This document shows, piece after piece, positions 1-9,560 of a stretch of 64,000 nucleotides of DNA. How positions within the stretch are numbered: position 1 is the first letter of the stretch; each line of letters starts with the position of its first letter. Position numbers and translations under genes: made by a program. Below the pieces are notes generated by a model that did no database searches, had not been told where the DNA came from, and saw only the letters and a list, made by a program, of their open reading frames with translations. Source of the DNA: Symbiodinium sp. CCMP2592 (Eukaryota; Sar; Dinophyceae; Suessiales; Symbiodiniaceae); NCBI GenBank assembly GCA_905221615.1, contig CAJNDT010003446.1, positions 608,180 through 672,179 on the forward strand, written 5' to 3'.

Positions 1-6
1 GGCCAT

Positions 7-2634
7 TTGGTATTTGCGATTTCACTGTGCATTTGGCATTTCATTTGCATTATGGATCAGTCAGTGCCTGTGAGTGATTTGTCAGTGCCTGAGATTGATG
101 CATCGGCCTCACGTGCAACAGACATTGCGATTTCTGACCAGACTCGTTGCATTGTCAAGCGATTTCAGAAACGGACTTCATCCCAGCAGGAAGGCTCGCC
201 GACTTTAGATGCCTCGCCTTCTGCAGTCGTTCTTGATGCAGTGGTTGCTTCGTCTCAGGGTGCCCTGGAGGTGGATCCATTGCACCCAGCATTGGCTTTA
301 TCTGCTCAGGACTCTGATCAGGAGGCTCCATTACTCCCGGAGGTGGTCATCTCTGGAAATGATGTTCTGCAGGGGCCACAGCTGGACCCTGAAGGCTTTT
401 CATTTGGGTCGCGACCCCCTTCACCAATATATGACCCTGATTTTGAGCTGGTAGATCCACTGGAAGAGTCTTTGACACAACCTGTGGCAGCCTCTGCAGT
501 ACATTCGGGTTCCTGTTCTTGGGATGTGATTTCGCCGGTGCCTGAGACGACCCCTGCATTTTGCTCTACGGCTTCATCTGGCTTCTCCCCACTTCGTGTG
601 GGCCGTCTCTCTTTTGCAGAGACTGACAGGGAGATGGATTCACCGTTGCTTCCGGCAGTCTCGCAACAGGATCTTTCATTTTCTCAGATGGAGGACACCT
701 TGCATCCCAAGCCGGCTCCATTAGCTCGGCCAGCCACACTCAGTGCTGGAGGTGCTCGTGCTACAAGCTTGCATCCCACGGGTGTCAGGTCGACAGAACA
801 TGCAAAATCGAGGCCGATTTTTCCACTTAGGGCCTCCATTGGGGTGCCCACAACGGCGCCTAAGCCTCGCCCGGTTCCTTCTGCTCGTGGTTCGTATGCT
901 CGGTACCCATCGGAGCACTTGCATTCTGCTTCTCAGGTGTCGGGGGCTCTCTCGAAGAGTTCGCCTCCATCTCAGGTTGCAGGGAGCTCACTCCATTCTG
1001 GAGGGGCCCCAGAGCCGCAGTCGAGTCAGTTGTGGACCAAGGGTCCTGGCGCCAAGAGAAGCATTGATCTCTTGCATTCAGGAGCAAACAAGGGCAGCTC
1101 CAAGGTTGTCAAGCAGTCCGAGATCCATTCCAGTCAATGGTCCCGGGCCCTTCAGTTGTGGGCTGAGCTGTGCGAATTTGCATTATCATGTTCTACATTG
1201 CTTGGTGACATTTTCAACAGCTCTAATAAATACTCCCTTTTGGAGCAATTGCTCCGCCGAGTGTCGGACACGACGGCGCTGCGATACATTGCGATTCTGT
1301 GGCAGCTGTTGCATACGATTCGCGACCTGGGTTTTGACATTACATCACTGTCTCAGGTTCAGCTTATTGACTCAATTCATACATTACAGCGATCTCGCAG
1401 CCATCACTCTTCGGTACATTCCATCAATGTGCTCAAGGCGGTACGATGGTTCTCTTCAACAGTGCAACCCTCGGGCTTTCCTTCATTATATGATGGATTG
1501 TTTCATGCCAGGTCATGGCAATCGCAAGGTGCCTCTAAGGAGGCTTTACCTCTTCCATTATCGTTCGTACTGTGGCTGGAGTCTCAAATTGTGTTCGGCC
1601 ACTTTACATTGGACGAGACTGCTTTCGCGGGGTCAGTGTTAGTTTGCATTTGGTGCAGCTTGCGGTTTGGCGACTCACAACACATTCAGTTGTCGGACCT
1701 GTGCATTGACTTCGACAGCTTTAGAGGTGCATCTTACCGAACGAAAACACAAAAATTTATGGCTTTCGGCTGCCTTTTCTCAGGACTCTTGCGGCTGCCC
1801 CGCACACAATGCTGGCTTTTGCATTGGCTGTTAGCTCTTGAGAAACTTATGGATTTACATTCAGATCCTTCGGACATACCGGACTACATTTTCTTCCTGC
1901 TGGACAAGGAGTGCATTAGACCTCTGACTTACGCAGAGTGCCTTTCGAGGCTCAGACGTTTGCTGGTCATGTGGAACCAGCTGCCACCGGGTCAGGAACT
2001 CCAATATACATTGCATTCCATGAAAGTTACATTGCTTTCCTTCTTCAGGCAACTGAACATGTCGCTTGAATCGAGGCACCTTCAGGGCCACCACAAGCAT
2101 TCTGCTTCTTGTGTTTTATATGGGCGAGACGACGTCTCTCCATTACTTCTGGCTCAGGACAGTTTCATTGAGAGAGTGAGAGGAGGCTGGCGATCTCGAA
2201 CTCCATTAATGCGTGGAGTCACCTTTATGCCTCTTGAGCCGGCATTGCATTGGCCTCCGGACCTCGGGACAGTGCTGTCTGCTGCATTGCCTGTTTTCTT
2301 CAGGTTGGATACATTACCGCCGCCTTCTTTGCCATCGACCGATGTACCCTCAGCTCCCTCTGCATCAACTGCTCTGGTAGAGGATGTGGTTCCATCTGCT
2401 TTGCCTGAAAAGGCTCCGGAAGAGGCGGAAACGAGCAGCTCGGAGGGCGAGCTGGGCGAGGCTGAGGAGATTGCTTTCCTCAGTGCAACCACTAGCTCCA
2501 TCATACATGCTTGCATTGAAGGCAAACCGGCTTGCGGCTGCCGGGGAACCTTCCATTTGGTCTCGCACCCACCTGCGGGCTCGCGATTTTGCAAGTCAAA
2601 GCCTTGCATTTCCATTCTCACGAACCTCTCGTGA
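7..2634 (+). CDS. Tyrosine recombinase of DIRS-like element
   Basis: This protein would cut and join DNA through a phosphotyrosine link to integrate the retroelement. The reading frame is open from the window edge; the first Met codons may not be the true start (a good internal candidate is the ATG at 52). About 380 N-terminal residues are Ser/Pro-rich and low complexity. The C-terminal half has the catalytic pattern: Arg553 in LRFGD, His670 with Lys673 in HSMK, His695 in QGHHKH and Tyr705 in VLYGRDD. The second catalytic Arg of the usual H-x-x-R is therefore Lys. From memory, HSxK followed by QGHH is also the form seen in related dinoflagellate proteins. The roughly 150 residues after the Tyr are acidic and Ser/Pro-rich. 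Family assignment is firm; whether the enzyme is active is unknown. Confidence 0.8.
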   Translation: MVFAISLCIWHFICIMDQSVPVSDLSVPEIDASASRATDIAISDQTRCIVKRFQKRTSSQQEGSPTLDASPSAVVLDAVVASSQGALEVDPLHPALALSAQDSDQEAPLLPEVVISGNDVLQGPQLDPEGFSFGSRPPSPIYDPDFELVDPLEESLTQPVAASAVHSGSCSWDVISPVPETTPAFCSTASSGFSPLRVGRLSFAETDREMDSPLLPAVSQQDLSFSQMEDTLHPKPAPLARPATLSAGGARATSLHPTGVRSTEHAKSRPIFPLRASIGVPTTAPKPRPVPSARGSYARYPSEHLHSASQVSGALSKSSPPSQVAGSSLHSGGAPEPQSSQLWTKGPGAKRSIDLLHSGANKGSSKVVKQSEIHSSQWSRALQLWAELCEFALSCSTLLGDIFNSSNKYSLLEQLLRRVSDTTALRYIAILWQLLHTIRDLGFDITSLSQVQLIDSIHTLQRSRSHHSSVHSINVLKAVRWFSSTVQPSGFPSLYDGLFHARSWQSQGASKEALPLPLSFVLWLESQIVFGHFTLDETAFAGSVLVCIWCSLRFGDSQHIQLSDLCIDFDSFRGASYRTKTQKFMAFGCLFSGLLRLPRTQCWLLHWLLALEKLMDLHSDPSDIPDYIFFLLDKECIRPLTYAECLSRLRRLLVMWNQLPPGQELQYTLHSMKVTLLSFFRQLNMSLESRHLQGHHKHSASCVLYGRDDVSPLLLAQDSFIERVRGGWRSRTPLMRGVTFMPLEPALHWPPDLGTVLSAALPVFFRLDTLPPPSLPSTDVPSAPSASTALVEDVVPSALPEKAPEEAETSSSEGELGEAEEIAFLSATTSSIIHACIEGKPACGCRGTFHLVSHPPAGSRFCKSKPCISILTNLS

Positions 2635-2943
2635 CATTGTCTTGCGTCTGACAAAACATTGCATTTATTTGCAATTGCGACTGCGAGTGATTTCATCAAT
2701 GCCTAATACTCCCTCTTGAGTGCCAGTGCGGGCATTTGCATTGCATACCTCTGCAGTGGAGTGCTCAGATGATCAGATATGAATGGCAGGCATCATGTGA
2801 CCGACATTGCACTTCATGATTTGCTTTAAGCTTGTACAGTCACTGGTTTGCTTTAGCATGGCTTGATGTCACACCTTGCAGTTTGCATTGCCTTTAGTTT
2901 CCCTCTGAGCTGTGCATTTTGCCACTCCGCGAAATTTTGCATC
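2635..2943. other. Non-coding spacer inside the DIRS-like element
   Basis: No ORF is convincing here. The spacer still carries several CATT tetramers on the plus strand (for example near 2733, 2740, 2804, 2886), which shows that the compositional bias of this element is not only a codon effect. It may hold the 3' end signals of the recombinase transcript and the 5' leader of the next ORF; no motif for either is recognisable. Confidence 0.4.
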
Positions 2944-3672
2944 ATGGAGAACATCCGCAACACCGAGGAGGTTCGGAAAGCCCTGAGCTTCATTTACAAT
3001 TCCGATGTCCACCAAGTCGTCAGTTGCATTAGGGGCGGACCGGAGGCTGGCAAGAGAAAGCTGTTGCTGATCAGTGCCATGAGTTACCAGCTGTCCTCCA
3101 CTACCCCTACATCGTCTCCTCCGAAGTCTGACAAGACCTCCATTGAGGAGGACAAGAGCACTGCACCCCCGCCGGAGGAGACGAAGAATGATGCATCAAG
3201 TTCTGGGTCGGCTGGTGCATCAGATGTGGATGCACCTTCCACTGCTGATGCATCCCAGACACCCCCTTCGGGGACGGCAACAGCAGGGGATCCCACTACA
3301 TCCCCGCCTCCTGCGGCTGCGACTACATCCCCGGCTCCACCGATACAGCCCATTCACAGCCCTACATTCCTTCAGGAGGGCACGGGGGGCCACAAATGCC
3401 CTGTGGCTACCCGACAACTTGTATGCTGTCGCTCCGAGTGCGACACCGATGGTTGCATTGCACTCTGCGGATACAGTTCCGAGGTGCCAAACGACAGCCA
3501 TTTCATTGCATCATCGACCCGCCACTCTTGCAAGGCGTGCTATCGTGCACGCATGCATTCCAAAGAGTCTCAGGATCCTGGTACATCAAGTACATCATGG
3601 GACCAAGAATGGGGAGATGATCAGTGGAGTCACGGCGACAGCTGGAACTGGTGGCGTCGCGGAGGATACTAG
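2944..3672 (+). CDS. Small Cys-rich ORF of unknown function in the DIRS-like element
   Basis: I do not recognise this protein. The frame is open from 2863, but the ATG at 2944 (MENIRNTEEVRKAL) gives a soluble-looking amphipathic N-terminus and is preferred. Residues 1-50 look helical. The middle is a Thr/Pro/Ala/Ser linker. The C-terminal third holds Cys and His clusters (CCRSECDTDGC and then HSCKAC, about 35 residues apart) that could bind zinc, followed by a Trp/Asp/Gly-rich tail ending WWRRGGY. It sits between the recombinase and Gag on the same strand, so a role in the nucleoprotein particle or in regulation is possible but only inferred. The CATT bias continues through it. Confidence 0.5.
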   Translation: MENIRNTEEVRKALSFIYNSDVHQVVSCIRGGPEAGKRKLLLISAMSYQLSSTTPTSSPPKSDKTSIEEDKSTAPPPEETKNDASSSGSAGASDVDAPSTADASQTPPSGTATAGDPTTSPPPAAATTSPAPPIQPIHSPTFLQEGTGGHKCPVATRQLVCCRSECDTDGCIALCGYSSEVPNDSHFIASSTRHSCKACYRARMHSKESQDPGTSSTSWDQEWGDDQWSHGDSWNWWRRGGY

Positions 3673-4207
3673 TTGCATTCTCCAGTGTGCATTCCTGCAC
3701 TTTTCTCCATTTTAAGAACGGGCTGCTCGTGTTTTCCAATGACGGCCCAGGAGGTAGGCTCATGTCTCCTCCATTGCTTTGGCAGCCACCTTGGCGCCTG
3801 CAGCTGACCTCCCAGCGAGGGAGTGAAAAGTTTTTCTGACCGGCCGGTTTGCATTCTCAGCTTGCATCTGCTGGGTTCGGACCTTTACGGTTCATGTTCT
3901 CAACACTCCTGTGTTGCATAGTTTTTGGCCCCAGCGATTGCCATGATTCGACATTCTCATGACCTTCATGTCACGACCACTTCTGGAGTCAGCACTTTGT
4001 ACATCTGCTCAACGAATGCCATGATCTTAGGCACTTGCATCTGTGCTTCACAAGATCTCTGGTAGACCATACCAATTTTGCACATTGCACGAGTGCCGCC
4101 TTGGTTTCTCCTCGACTGGTGCATTCGCACCATTTTACAGGCCTGAGGTCAGTGCATCTTTTGGCCTTTTACTTTACCCCACTGCCAGGTCGATTTCTTT
4201 GGGGAGT
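3673..4207. other. Spacer before Gag; no gene seen
   Basis: There is no convincing ORF; the Gag frame is open through part of it (from 4043) but its translation there lacks domain character. The plus strand is T-rich with several CATT tetramers, as in the rest of the element. It may include the transcript leader of the Gag/Pol unit. No leader-like splice acceptor or hairpin was recognised. Confidence 0.35.
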
Positions 4208-5410
4208 ATGTCGTCCCCCAGCTTGGAACAAATCCTCAAAGAGGAAAAAGTTCCGGATCTCATTGCAGGGCAGCTCACTTCGCAACTTACGGTCCGCTCC
4301 TTTCCTTGCATCTGCGAAGGTGTGGAAACTCTGCCGGATTGCATCAAGGATGTCTTGGACGCCCCGGGCCAGGCTCTCCTTACCACTATCACTCTGGCAT
4401 GCTTGAAGGCAGCATATCATCGCTGCATTTCTTCTGTGATTTCGGCGACACCCTCAGCGACGTCTGCACCCCCTGCCACTGGCAGTGGAGCTCTCAGTAC
4501 ATCTTCGTGGTCAGAGCCTTTTCCTGCGAAGTTGAGCATTGATCGAGTGAATGCCATGAAAGCTACATTCGAAGCTTCATATCCCTCCGAAATTCTCGAT
4601 GCATCCAGCATGCCCTCGTCAAGGCTACTTGCATCCTGCAACAAGCAAGTGCAGGACAAGCACTATTCTTACATTGCATGGAAGTTTCGACTCAGCGAAG
4701 AGAAACAGGAAGATGTTACATCTTCCAGACCGAAAAAGATCGCACGTCTCGACGACTTCATTTTTGACGACGTGCCCTGCAGGGATATAGCTGATACTGG
4801 CGTGTCGCAAATGTTCCTTTCGCATTTGTTAGACTTGATCGCCTTTGCATTTTGTTTGCTTGAAGTCGGTCACCTCAGTTCCTTTCGTGCATACAACAAG
4901 CTTTTCATAAAGCTTGCATTCCATCGTCCGCCACCAGAGTCAGGGCTGCGAAGCCCTAACGTCACGGAAATGCAGGCAGCGGACCGCGAAGCGTGGAAAT
5001 GCATTTGCGATCTTGTGAACAAAGGTTGGTGCATGGATGATGCATTGCACGAGATTGTGCAAGTCCGCTGCATTTTGCAGAGTCACCTGCAGCCGCGGGT
5101 TTTCATTCAGAAAACCAAAAGGCCCAGCACCGGGTCAGGCAACACACCTCAGCCTGACAAAACCCACCCAAAGGGCAAAGGCGGCAAGGGCAAGGGCAAG
5201 CATGGTAAATCGAAGGACACTCGTGACCAGAATGGCCCCAAGTGGATGGTTTCATTTTATGAGAACGGAGTTCAGAAGCAGATGTGCAAGCGATGGAACC
5301 TTCGTTCTGGTTGCAAGTTGGATGACTGTACATTCGTACATGGTTGTGCTGTTGACGTTGGCGGCCGACCCTGCGGGAAGGATCATCCCGCTTACATGCA
5401 CAAGTCCTGA
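4208..5410 (+). CDS. Gag-like protein with C-terminal CCCH zinc finger
   Basis: This is likely the RNA-binding structural protein of the element. The frame is open from 4043, but the ATG at 4208 (MSSPSLEQILKEEKVPDL) gives a typical start and removes a hydrophobic leader without support. Residues 1-250 are helical with several amphipathic segments. A basic Lys/Gly stretch (TKRPSTGSGN, then KGKGGKGKGKHGKSK) precedes a zinc finger C-x8-C-x4-C-x3-H (CKRWNLRSGC, CTFVHGC). CCCH fingers of this form bind RNA in many proteins. The Pol ORF starts 16 nt after its stop and in the same frame class, so translation of Pol by reinitiation or readthrough is possible. Assignment as Gag rests on position, finger and basic tail. 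Confidence 0.65.
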   Translation: MSSPSLEQILKEEKVPDLIAGQLTSQLTVRSFPCICEGVETLPDCIKDVLDAPGQALLTTITLACLKAAYHRCISSVISATPSATSAPPATGSGALSTSSWSEPFPAKLSIDRVNAMKATFEASYPSEILDASSMPSSRLLASCNKQVQDKHYSYIAWKFRLSEEKQEDVTSSRPKKIARLDDFIFDDVPCRDIADTGVSQMFLSHLLDLIAFAFCLLEVGHLSSFRAYNKLFIKLAFHRPPPESGLRSPNVTEMQAADREAWKCICDLVNKGWCMDDALHEIVQVRCILQSHLQPRVFIQKTKRPSTGSGNTPQPDKTHPKGKGGKGKGKHGKSKDTRDQNGPKWMVSFYENGVQKQMCKRWNLRSGCKLDDCTFVHGCAVDVGGRPCGKDHPAYMHKS

Positions 5411-5425
5411 AACAGCCCGAAACCT

Positions 5426-8400
5426 GTGGAGGGACAGTTTTCCGGGCTTTCAACACATGCACCCTCACCTGTTCCATCGGCAGGTCATACATCTACCTCT
5501 GATGCTGATATTCTTGACTTGCTTCAGCAGTCCTTTACATCAACAACTGTGAAGTACAGATGGCAGGCTATTGAGGGGGAAAGTGCAGATGCAGCCTACT
5601 TTAACCTCGGTGGTTTCTCGCAGTCGGTCCGTTTTGGATTGACACATCATACATTCCAATACCAGCACATTTTGTGCCGACTTAATGCTTGGTTATGCAT
5701 GCTCTTTCCATTGGGTACATGGACTTCTATATGCATCTCTCACAACGAGGTGCTCAAAGTCCATCGTGATACATCCAACGAGCCAGGCACCCTCAACTAC
5801 ACTGTTGCCCTGGGCGATTTTTCGGGCGGAGGTTTACTGCTGGAATCTTCCTCGGGCGAGAAATCCTTGCGAGTCGAAGCCTTACAGAAGTGCCTCAACT
5901 TTTCATTGCTTGACACCAGGTCTTCTCCCCTTGCATTTGATGGTGGTCTTTGGCACGCCACTGAGCCCTTCGTGGGCGACAGGTGGGTCATCACGGCCTA
6001 CACCTGCAGGCGTTTGGCGGAGTTTCAGTCATCAGATGCTGATGCATTGCGCATGTGGGGGTTTCCCCTACCTGGTGAATCCTTACCTCGTCGGATGCCT
6101 CAAACTCAGGCTGTCGAACTGCCTCAGCCCGTTCTGCCGAAGAAATTCTGCCTGTTGCTGGCTTCACAGCACTCTGAGGCGCTTCGTGCTGGTCTTTCCA
6201 CTGCCGGAGTGCCTCACGTTTGCATTGACTCCCTGGATCAGGCACATGTCAGAAATGCGGTTTTTCGCTGCGCTGGTGAGGGTGTCTTTGCCTCCATTTT
6301 TCTGGTTTATTCACCCAACTGGAGCGAGAGCCACACTCGTTGGGTACTCCAACTTTGCAAGGTGGCATACTCTGCAGGTGCAACGGTGCATTTTGACATT
6401 TCTGGTTGGAGCCAATGCTGGTCCGATCAACTTTTCCTACACTGCATTTCCACCGGCCTTCAAAACATCGTGCAGGTACCGGCATGTGCTTACAAGGGGG
6501 TTGGTGGTAGCCCCTGGATCATGGTCTCTTCGTCGCCTTCTTTCTCTGCTTTGGGGCACCTATGCTGTTGTAGTAGATGCAGTGCGACCTCCACGATCTC
6601 CGATTATCCTCCTGCATTCGTGGATGCACTTTGCGACATACTTTTGATATCCAAACTTCGCAAATGCTCAGGTCAATGCGAGTTCTCCATCGATGAGGCC
6701 TGGTCCTGCATTCCGGTCAAACAGTGCGATGCTTCCCCACATGCTTGGGTGGATGGCGGTGGCCTAAACAGCCGCCCGGACTGGAGTGGCCAGGACCGCT
6801 CCACCAAAGACATTTTCAAATCACTTCGTCATGCATTGATTACCTGGTGTGGCAAGGCATGCATTCCTTCCAGGCTGCGGCATAAGCTTTTGCATCCTTC
6901 TGAGGCTCATCTGTTCTCTGACACTGAGCTTGGCGAAATTCGTGGGTTCTTTAGTACCTGGTTGGCGTCTCAGGGTTGTTCCGTTGTCGACTGGTCCATT
7001 AAGGATGGACAGCCATATTGCCTGAAAGCTCTGTCTGCATTATCCTCGGCACTTCAGGATGCGGATATGACTCTTTTCAATGCATTGCTCAGTGGGGTTC
7101 CCACTGGCTTCAAACACGACATCCCCCTTTCGGGGGTTTTCGCTCCCTCAGGTCGCACTGCTTCTGATGATGCATTGACCGTATGTGAAGAAAATTGGCA
7201 GGGAGCCGAGGACGACCCGGTCCTCCTCGAGGAACTTGTCCAAATCGAGGTGGACAAAGGCTGGCTGCGATGCATTGAGTCTTTGGAAGCTGCACGCCAG
7301 ATCTGGCCCAATGTTGCTGTCGGCAAGCTTAATATCGTACATTCTGAAGGCCGTAAACCGCGACTCGTGGTGGATTCCTCCATTTGTGGTACAAATGCAT
7401 CATGCCTTATTCCTGAGCGGTCTGCACTCCCTACTTTACAGACTATACAGACTTCATGGCCGTTGCGTGGGAAACATGAGCCACTCGCTGCTTGGTCTCT
7501 GGATGTGCAAGCTGCACACAAGTCCATTATGGTTCGGGAGTCCGAGCAGGGTCTCCTCGGCATCCGGGTAGGCCCCAAGCTTTATTTCTATTCAGTGTGT
7601 CCATTCGGTGCTGCTTTTTCTGCTTTCTGGTTTGCTAGACTTGGTGCTTTCTTCGTTCGGACACTCCATCGCTTGATTTTCATTGCTCATTTCCTCGCCA
7701 TGTACGTGGACGATTTACTTGGCTTCCAATCTGCATCGGTGGCGGAGATGAGTTTTTGCATTACCCTCTGTTTCTGTGGTGCATTTTCCATTCCTTTGTC
7801 GTGGAAGAAATTGCAGTTCGGCTGCTCCATCCGCTGGATAGGGTGGGAGCTCGATTTTGGCATGGGGTGCGTCTGCATTCCGTCTGACAAGCTGGAGCGA
7901 TTGCATTCAGTTATAGTCACCGCTCTCCGTGGTAAATACACGGACCGTGTTACATTGAGCAAGTTGTGTGGCATGATGCAATGGCTTTTCAAGCTTTTTC
8001 CATTGGCCAGGCCCTGGCTCAGGTCACTTTACCAGGACCTCAACACTCCTCGTGCAACCAACTTCAGTGTTCGTCAAACCGACTGGCAGTCCTTCATTTC
8101 ATGTCTCAATGATACCTTGCATCTTGTGAGGTTACCCACTGGATCCGCCATTACGGTGGGCAGCAAGGTGCTTGCAGTGAGACATCGCAAAGTTAGCACC
8201 AAGCGCGAACTTTTGTCTTGCAACATTGGTGATAAGGATATCTGGCTTCGCATTACTGATTCGGCCTCAAAACGCCGTGCATTGAGCCCAGCTTCTCGCA
8301 ACTTATTGTTTTTCTGGCTGCAGTGGTCTTCATTGCCTCCTATCTGGCGATCCCTTCGTCCGATTGATACTATCATGGTGGAGGCTGCCGCCGATGCTAT

Positions 8401-8962
8401 GGGCAATGGCCGTACATTTGCTATTGGCGGCTACATTGCTTTACCGGCTGGGGAATTCTGGTTCTCTGAAAGATTTACTGTGGAGGACTTTGCATTTGCA
8501 GAGCTTCCTCTTAAGTCCGAGGCGCACAAGGACATTACTTGCTACGAATGCCTGGGTCAGATTGCATTAGTTTGGCTTTTGAGTGCAGTTAACCCAGGAT
8601 GCAAGCTTTCTGTTCGCATGCATTCCTGGTGTGACAACAGTGGTGCCGAGGCCACAGCAAACAAACTGTTTACGACTTCATGGCCTCTTGCTGCATTTGT
8701 GCAGCGACTAGCCATTTTGAGTAGCTTTACTGGTGTGCATCTTGATGTGCATCACATTGCAGGTCCTAAGAATGTGGAAGCGGACTTTTTGAGCCGTTGG
8801 CTTCCTCCTGCTCCATTACCTGATCGGTGGAGCATGTCGCGTCGTCGACGTATTCCTTTAACCTCGTTATGGACTGCGTCGCCTTCCATTTCACTTTCGC
8901 CGGAGGGCTGGAAGCCTCCTTTTCGAGTTCCGAGTGTTTCTCCATTGGGAGCAGCACTCTAA
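5426..8962 (+). CDS. Pol: 2OG-Fe(II) oxygenase-like domain + reverse transcriptase + RNase H
   Basis: The 1178-aa product copies element RNA into DNA. Residues 75-195 carry an Fe(II)/2-oxoglutarate oxygenase signature: His113-x-Asp115 (HRD), His177 (WHAT) and Arg186 nine residues later, in a jelly-roll-like run of short strands (FSGGGLLLE). Residues about 220-380 may form a diverged Rossmann-type domain of unknown role. The RT spans about 570-860, with SLDVQAAHKS and YVDD at 760-763. RNase H follows, with a plausible D990, E1041, D1070 (CDNSG), D1120 (VEADF) set. No protease is seen. RT and RNase H are certain by motif. The oxygenase call is a motif-based inference with all four ligand and co-substrate residues at normal spacing. 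The ORF is uninterrupted. Confidence 0.82.
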   Translation: MEGQFSGLSTHAPSPVPSAGHTSTSDADILDLLQQSFTSTTVKYRWQAIEGESADAAYFNLGGFSQSVRFGLTHHTFQYQHILCRLNAWLCMLFPLGTWTSICISHNEVLKVHRDTSNEPGTLNYTVALGDFSGGGLLLESSSGEKSLRVEALQKCLNFSLLDTRSSPLAFDGGLWHATEPFVGDRWVITAYTCRRLAEFQSSDADALRMWGFPLPGESLPRRMPQTQAVELPQPVLPKKFCLLLASQHSEALRAGLSTAGVPHVCIDSLDQAHVRNAVFRCAGEGVFASIFLVYSPNWSESHTRWVLQLCKVAYSAGATVHFDISGWSQCWSDQLFLHCISTGLQNIVQVPACAYKGVGGSPWIMVSSSPSFSALGHLCCCSRCSATSTISDYPPAFVDALCDILLISKLRKCSGQCEFSIDEAWSCIPVKQCDASPHAWVDGGGLNSRPDWSGQDRSTKDIFKSLRHALITWCGKACIPSRLRHKLLHPSEAHLFSDTELGEIRGFFSTWLASQGCSVVDWSIKDGQPYCLKALSALSSALQDADMTLFNALLSGVPTGFKHDIPLSGVFAPSGRTASDDALTVCEENWQGAEDDPVLLEELVQIEVDKGWLRCIESLEAARQIWPNVAVGKLNIVHSEGRKPRLVVDSSICGTNASCLIPERSALPTLQTIQTSWPLRGKHEPLAAWSLDVQAAHKSIMVRESEQGLLGIRVGPKLYFYSVCPFGAAFSAFWFARLGAFFVRTLHRLIFIAHFLAMYVDDLLGFQSASVAEMSFCITLCFCGAFSIPLSWKKLQFGCSIRWIGWELDFGMGCVCIPSDKLERLHSVIVTALRGKYTDRVTLSKLCGMMQWLFKLFPLARPWLRSLYQDLNTPRATNFSVRQTDWQSFISCLNDTLHLVRLPTGSAITVGSKVLAVRHRKVSTKRELLSCNIGDKDIWLRITDSASKRRALSPASRNLLFFWLQWSSLPPIWRSLRPIDTIMVEAAADAMGNGRTFAIGGYIALPAGEFWFSERFTVEDFAFAELPLKSEAHKDITCYECLGQIALVWLLSAVNPGCKLSVRMHSWCDNSGAEATANKLFTTSWPLAAFVQRLAILSSFTGVHLDVHHIAGPKNVEADFLSRWLPPAPLPDRWSMSRRRRIPLTSLWTASPSISLSPEGWKPPFRVPSVSPLGAAL

Positions 8963-9031
8963 TCACCTTGTCGCACGTTTTTCATTTGGTGGAATTGATG
9001 CGTGACTTCGGTTCTCTGGCAGATTGCATTT

Positions 9032-9242
9032 GGGAGAAAACATGCAGACCCTTTTCACAGGCAGCTTCTTGCTGCTGAAGCTCGGATCTGCATTTCCCGC
9101 CAGAGAACAAAGGAGCGAGTGTTGTGCGAGTGACTGCATCAATTCCATTTGAATATTTCCATTTGAATATTTCTTGCTTATATGTATTTCCATTACATAT
9201 AAAGCTGCAAATAGGAAGCAGCTGCGAATACATTAGCCGAAC
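9032..9242 (+). repeat. 211-bp repeat A, copy 1, after Pol
   Basis: The copy starts GGGAGAAAACATGCAGACCC and ends in CATTAGCCGAAC. It matches copy 2 at 9561-9771 with a constant offset of 529 nt and only a few changes around a short ATTTGAATATT reiteration. It lies 70 nt past the Pol stop. Paired repeats with a short spacer at the 3' side fit the split direct repeats of Ngaro/PAT elements, or a partial tandem duplication. Confidence 0.85.
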
Positions 9243-9560
9243 GGTATGTGTGCTTGCTCACGAGTGTTTGGTAATGTTTTGCATGCTTGCTGCACTCATG
9301 ACATTCCATGTGCATTGCAGCAAGCAGGCTCGCAGCTGCCAACTCGCCTGCATAGCGGGCAGAAACTTTTGTCCCACCCACCTCTTCCCTTTTTCTGGGT
9401 GCGAGTGCTGGCGTTTGCACTCTTACACTGTTTTCGCATTGCTTGCATTTGCATTTGTTCTGCCTCTATATGGTCTGTCCTTTAAAAGGATCGGTCCATC
9501 TGCATTCTCTCTCTCCATGGCAGGTCGGTGCCTTTTGATGCACCTAGATCCCATCGGGGG
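9243..9560. other. Spacer between A repeats; no gene seen
   Basis: The 318-bp spacer has an open plus-strand frame, but its translation is rich in Cys, Phe and Leu without domain character. It contains GCATT/CATTTG-type words like the element. It ends in a G8 run (9556-9563) at the edge of repeat copy 2, a possible junction mark. Confidence 0.4.
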
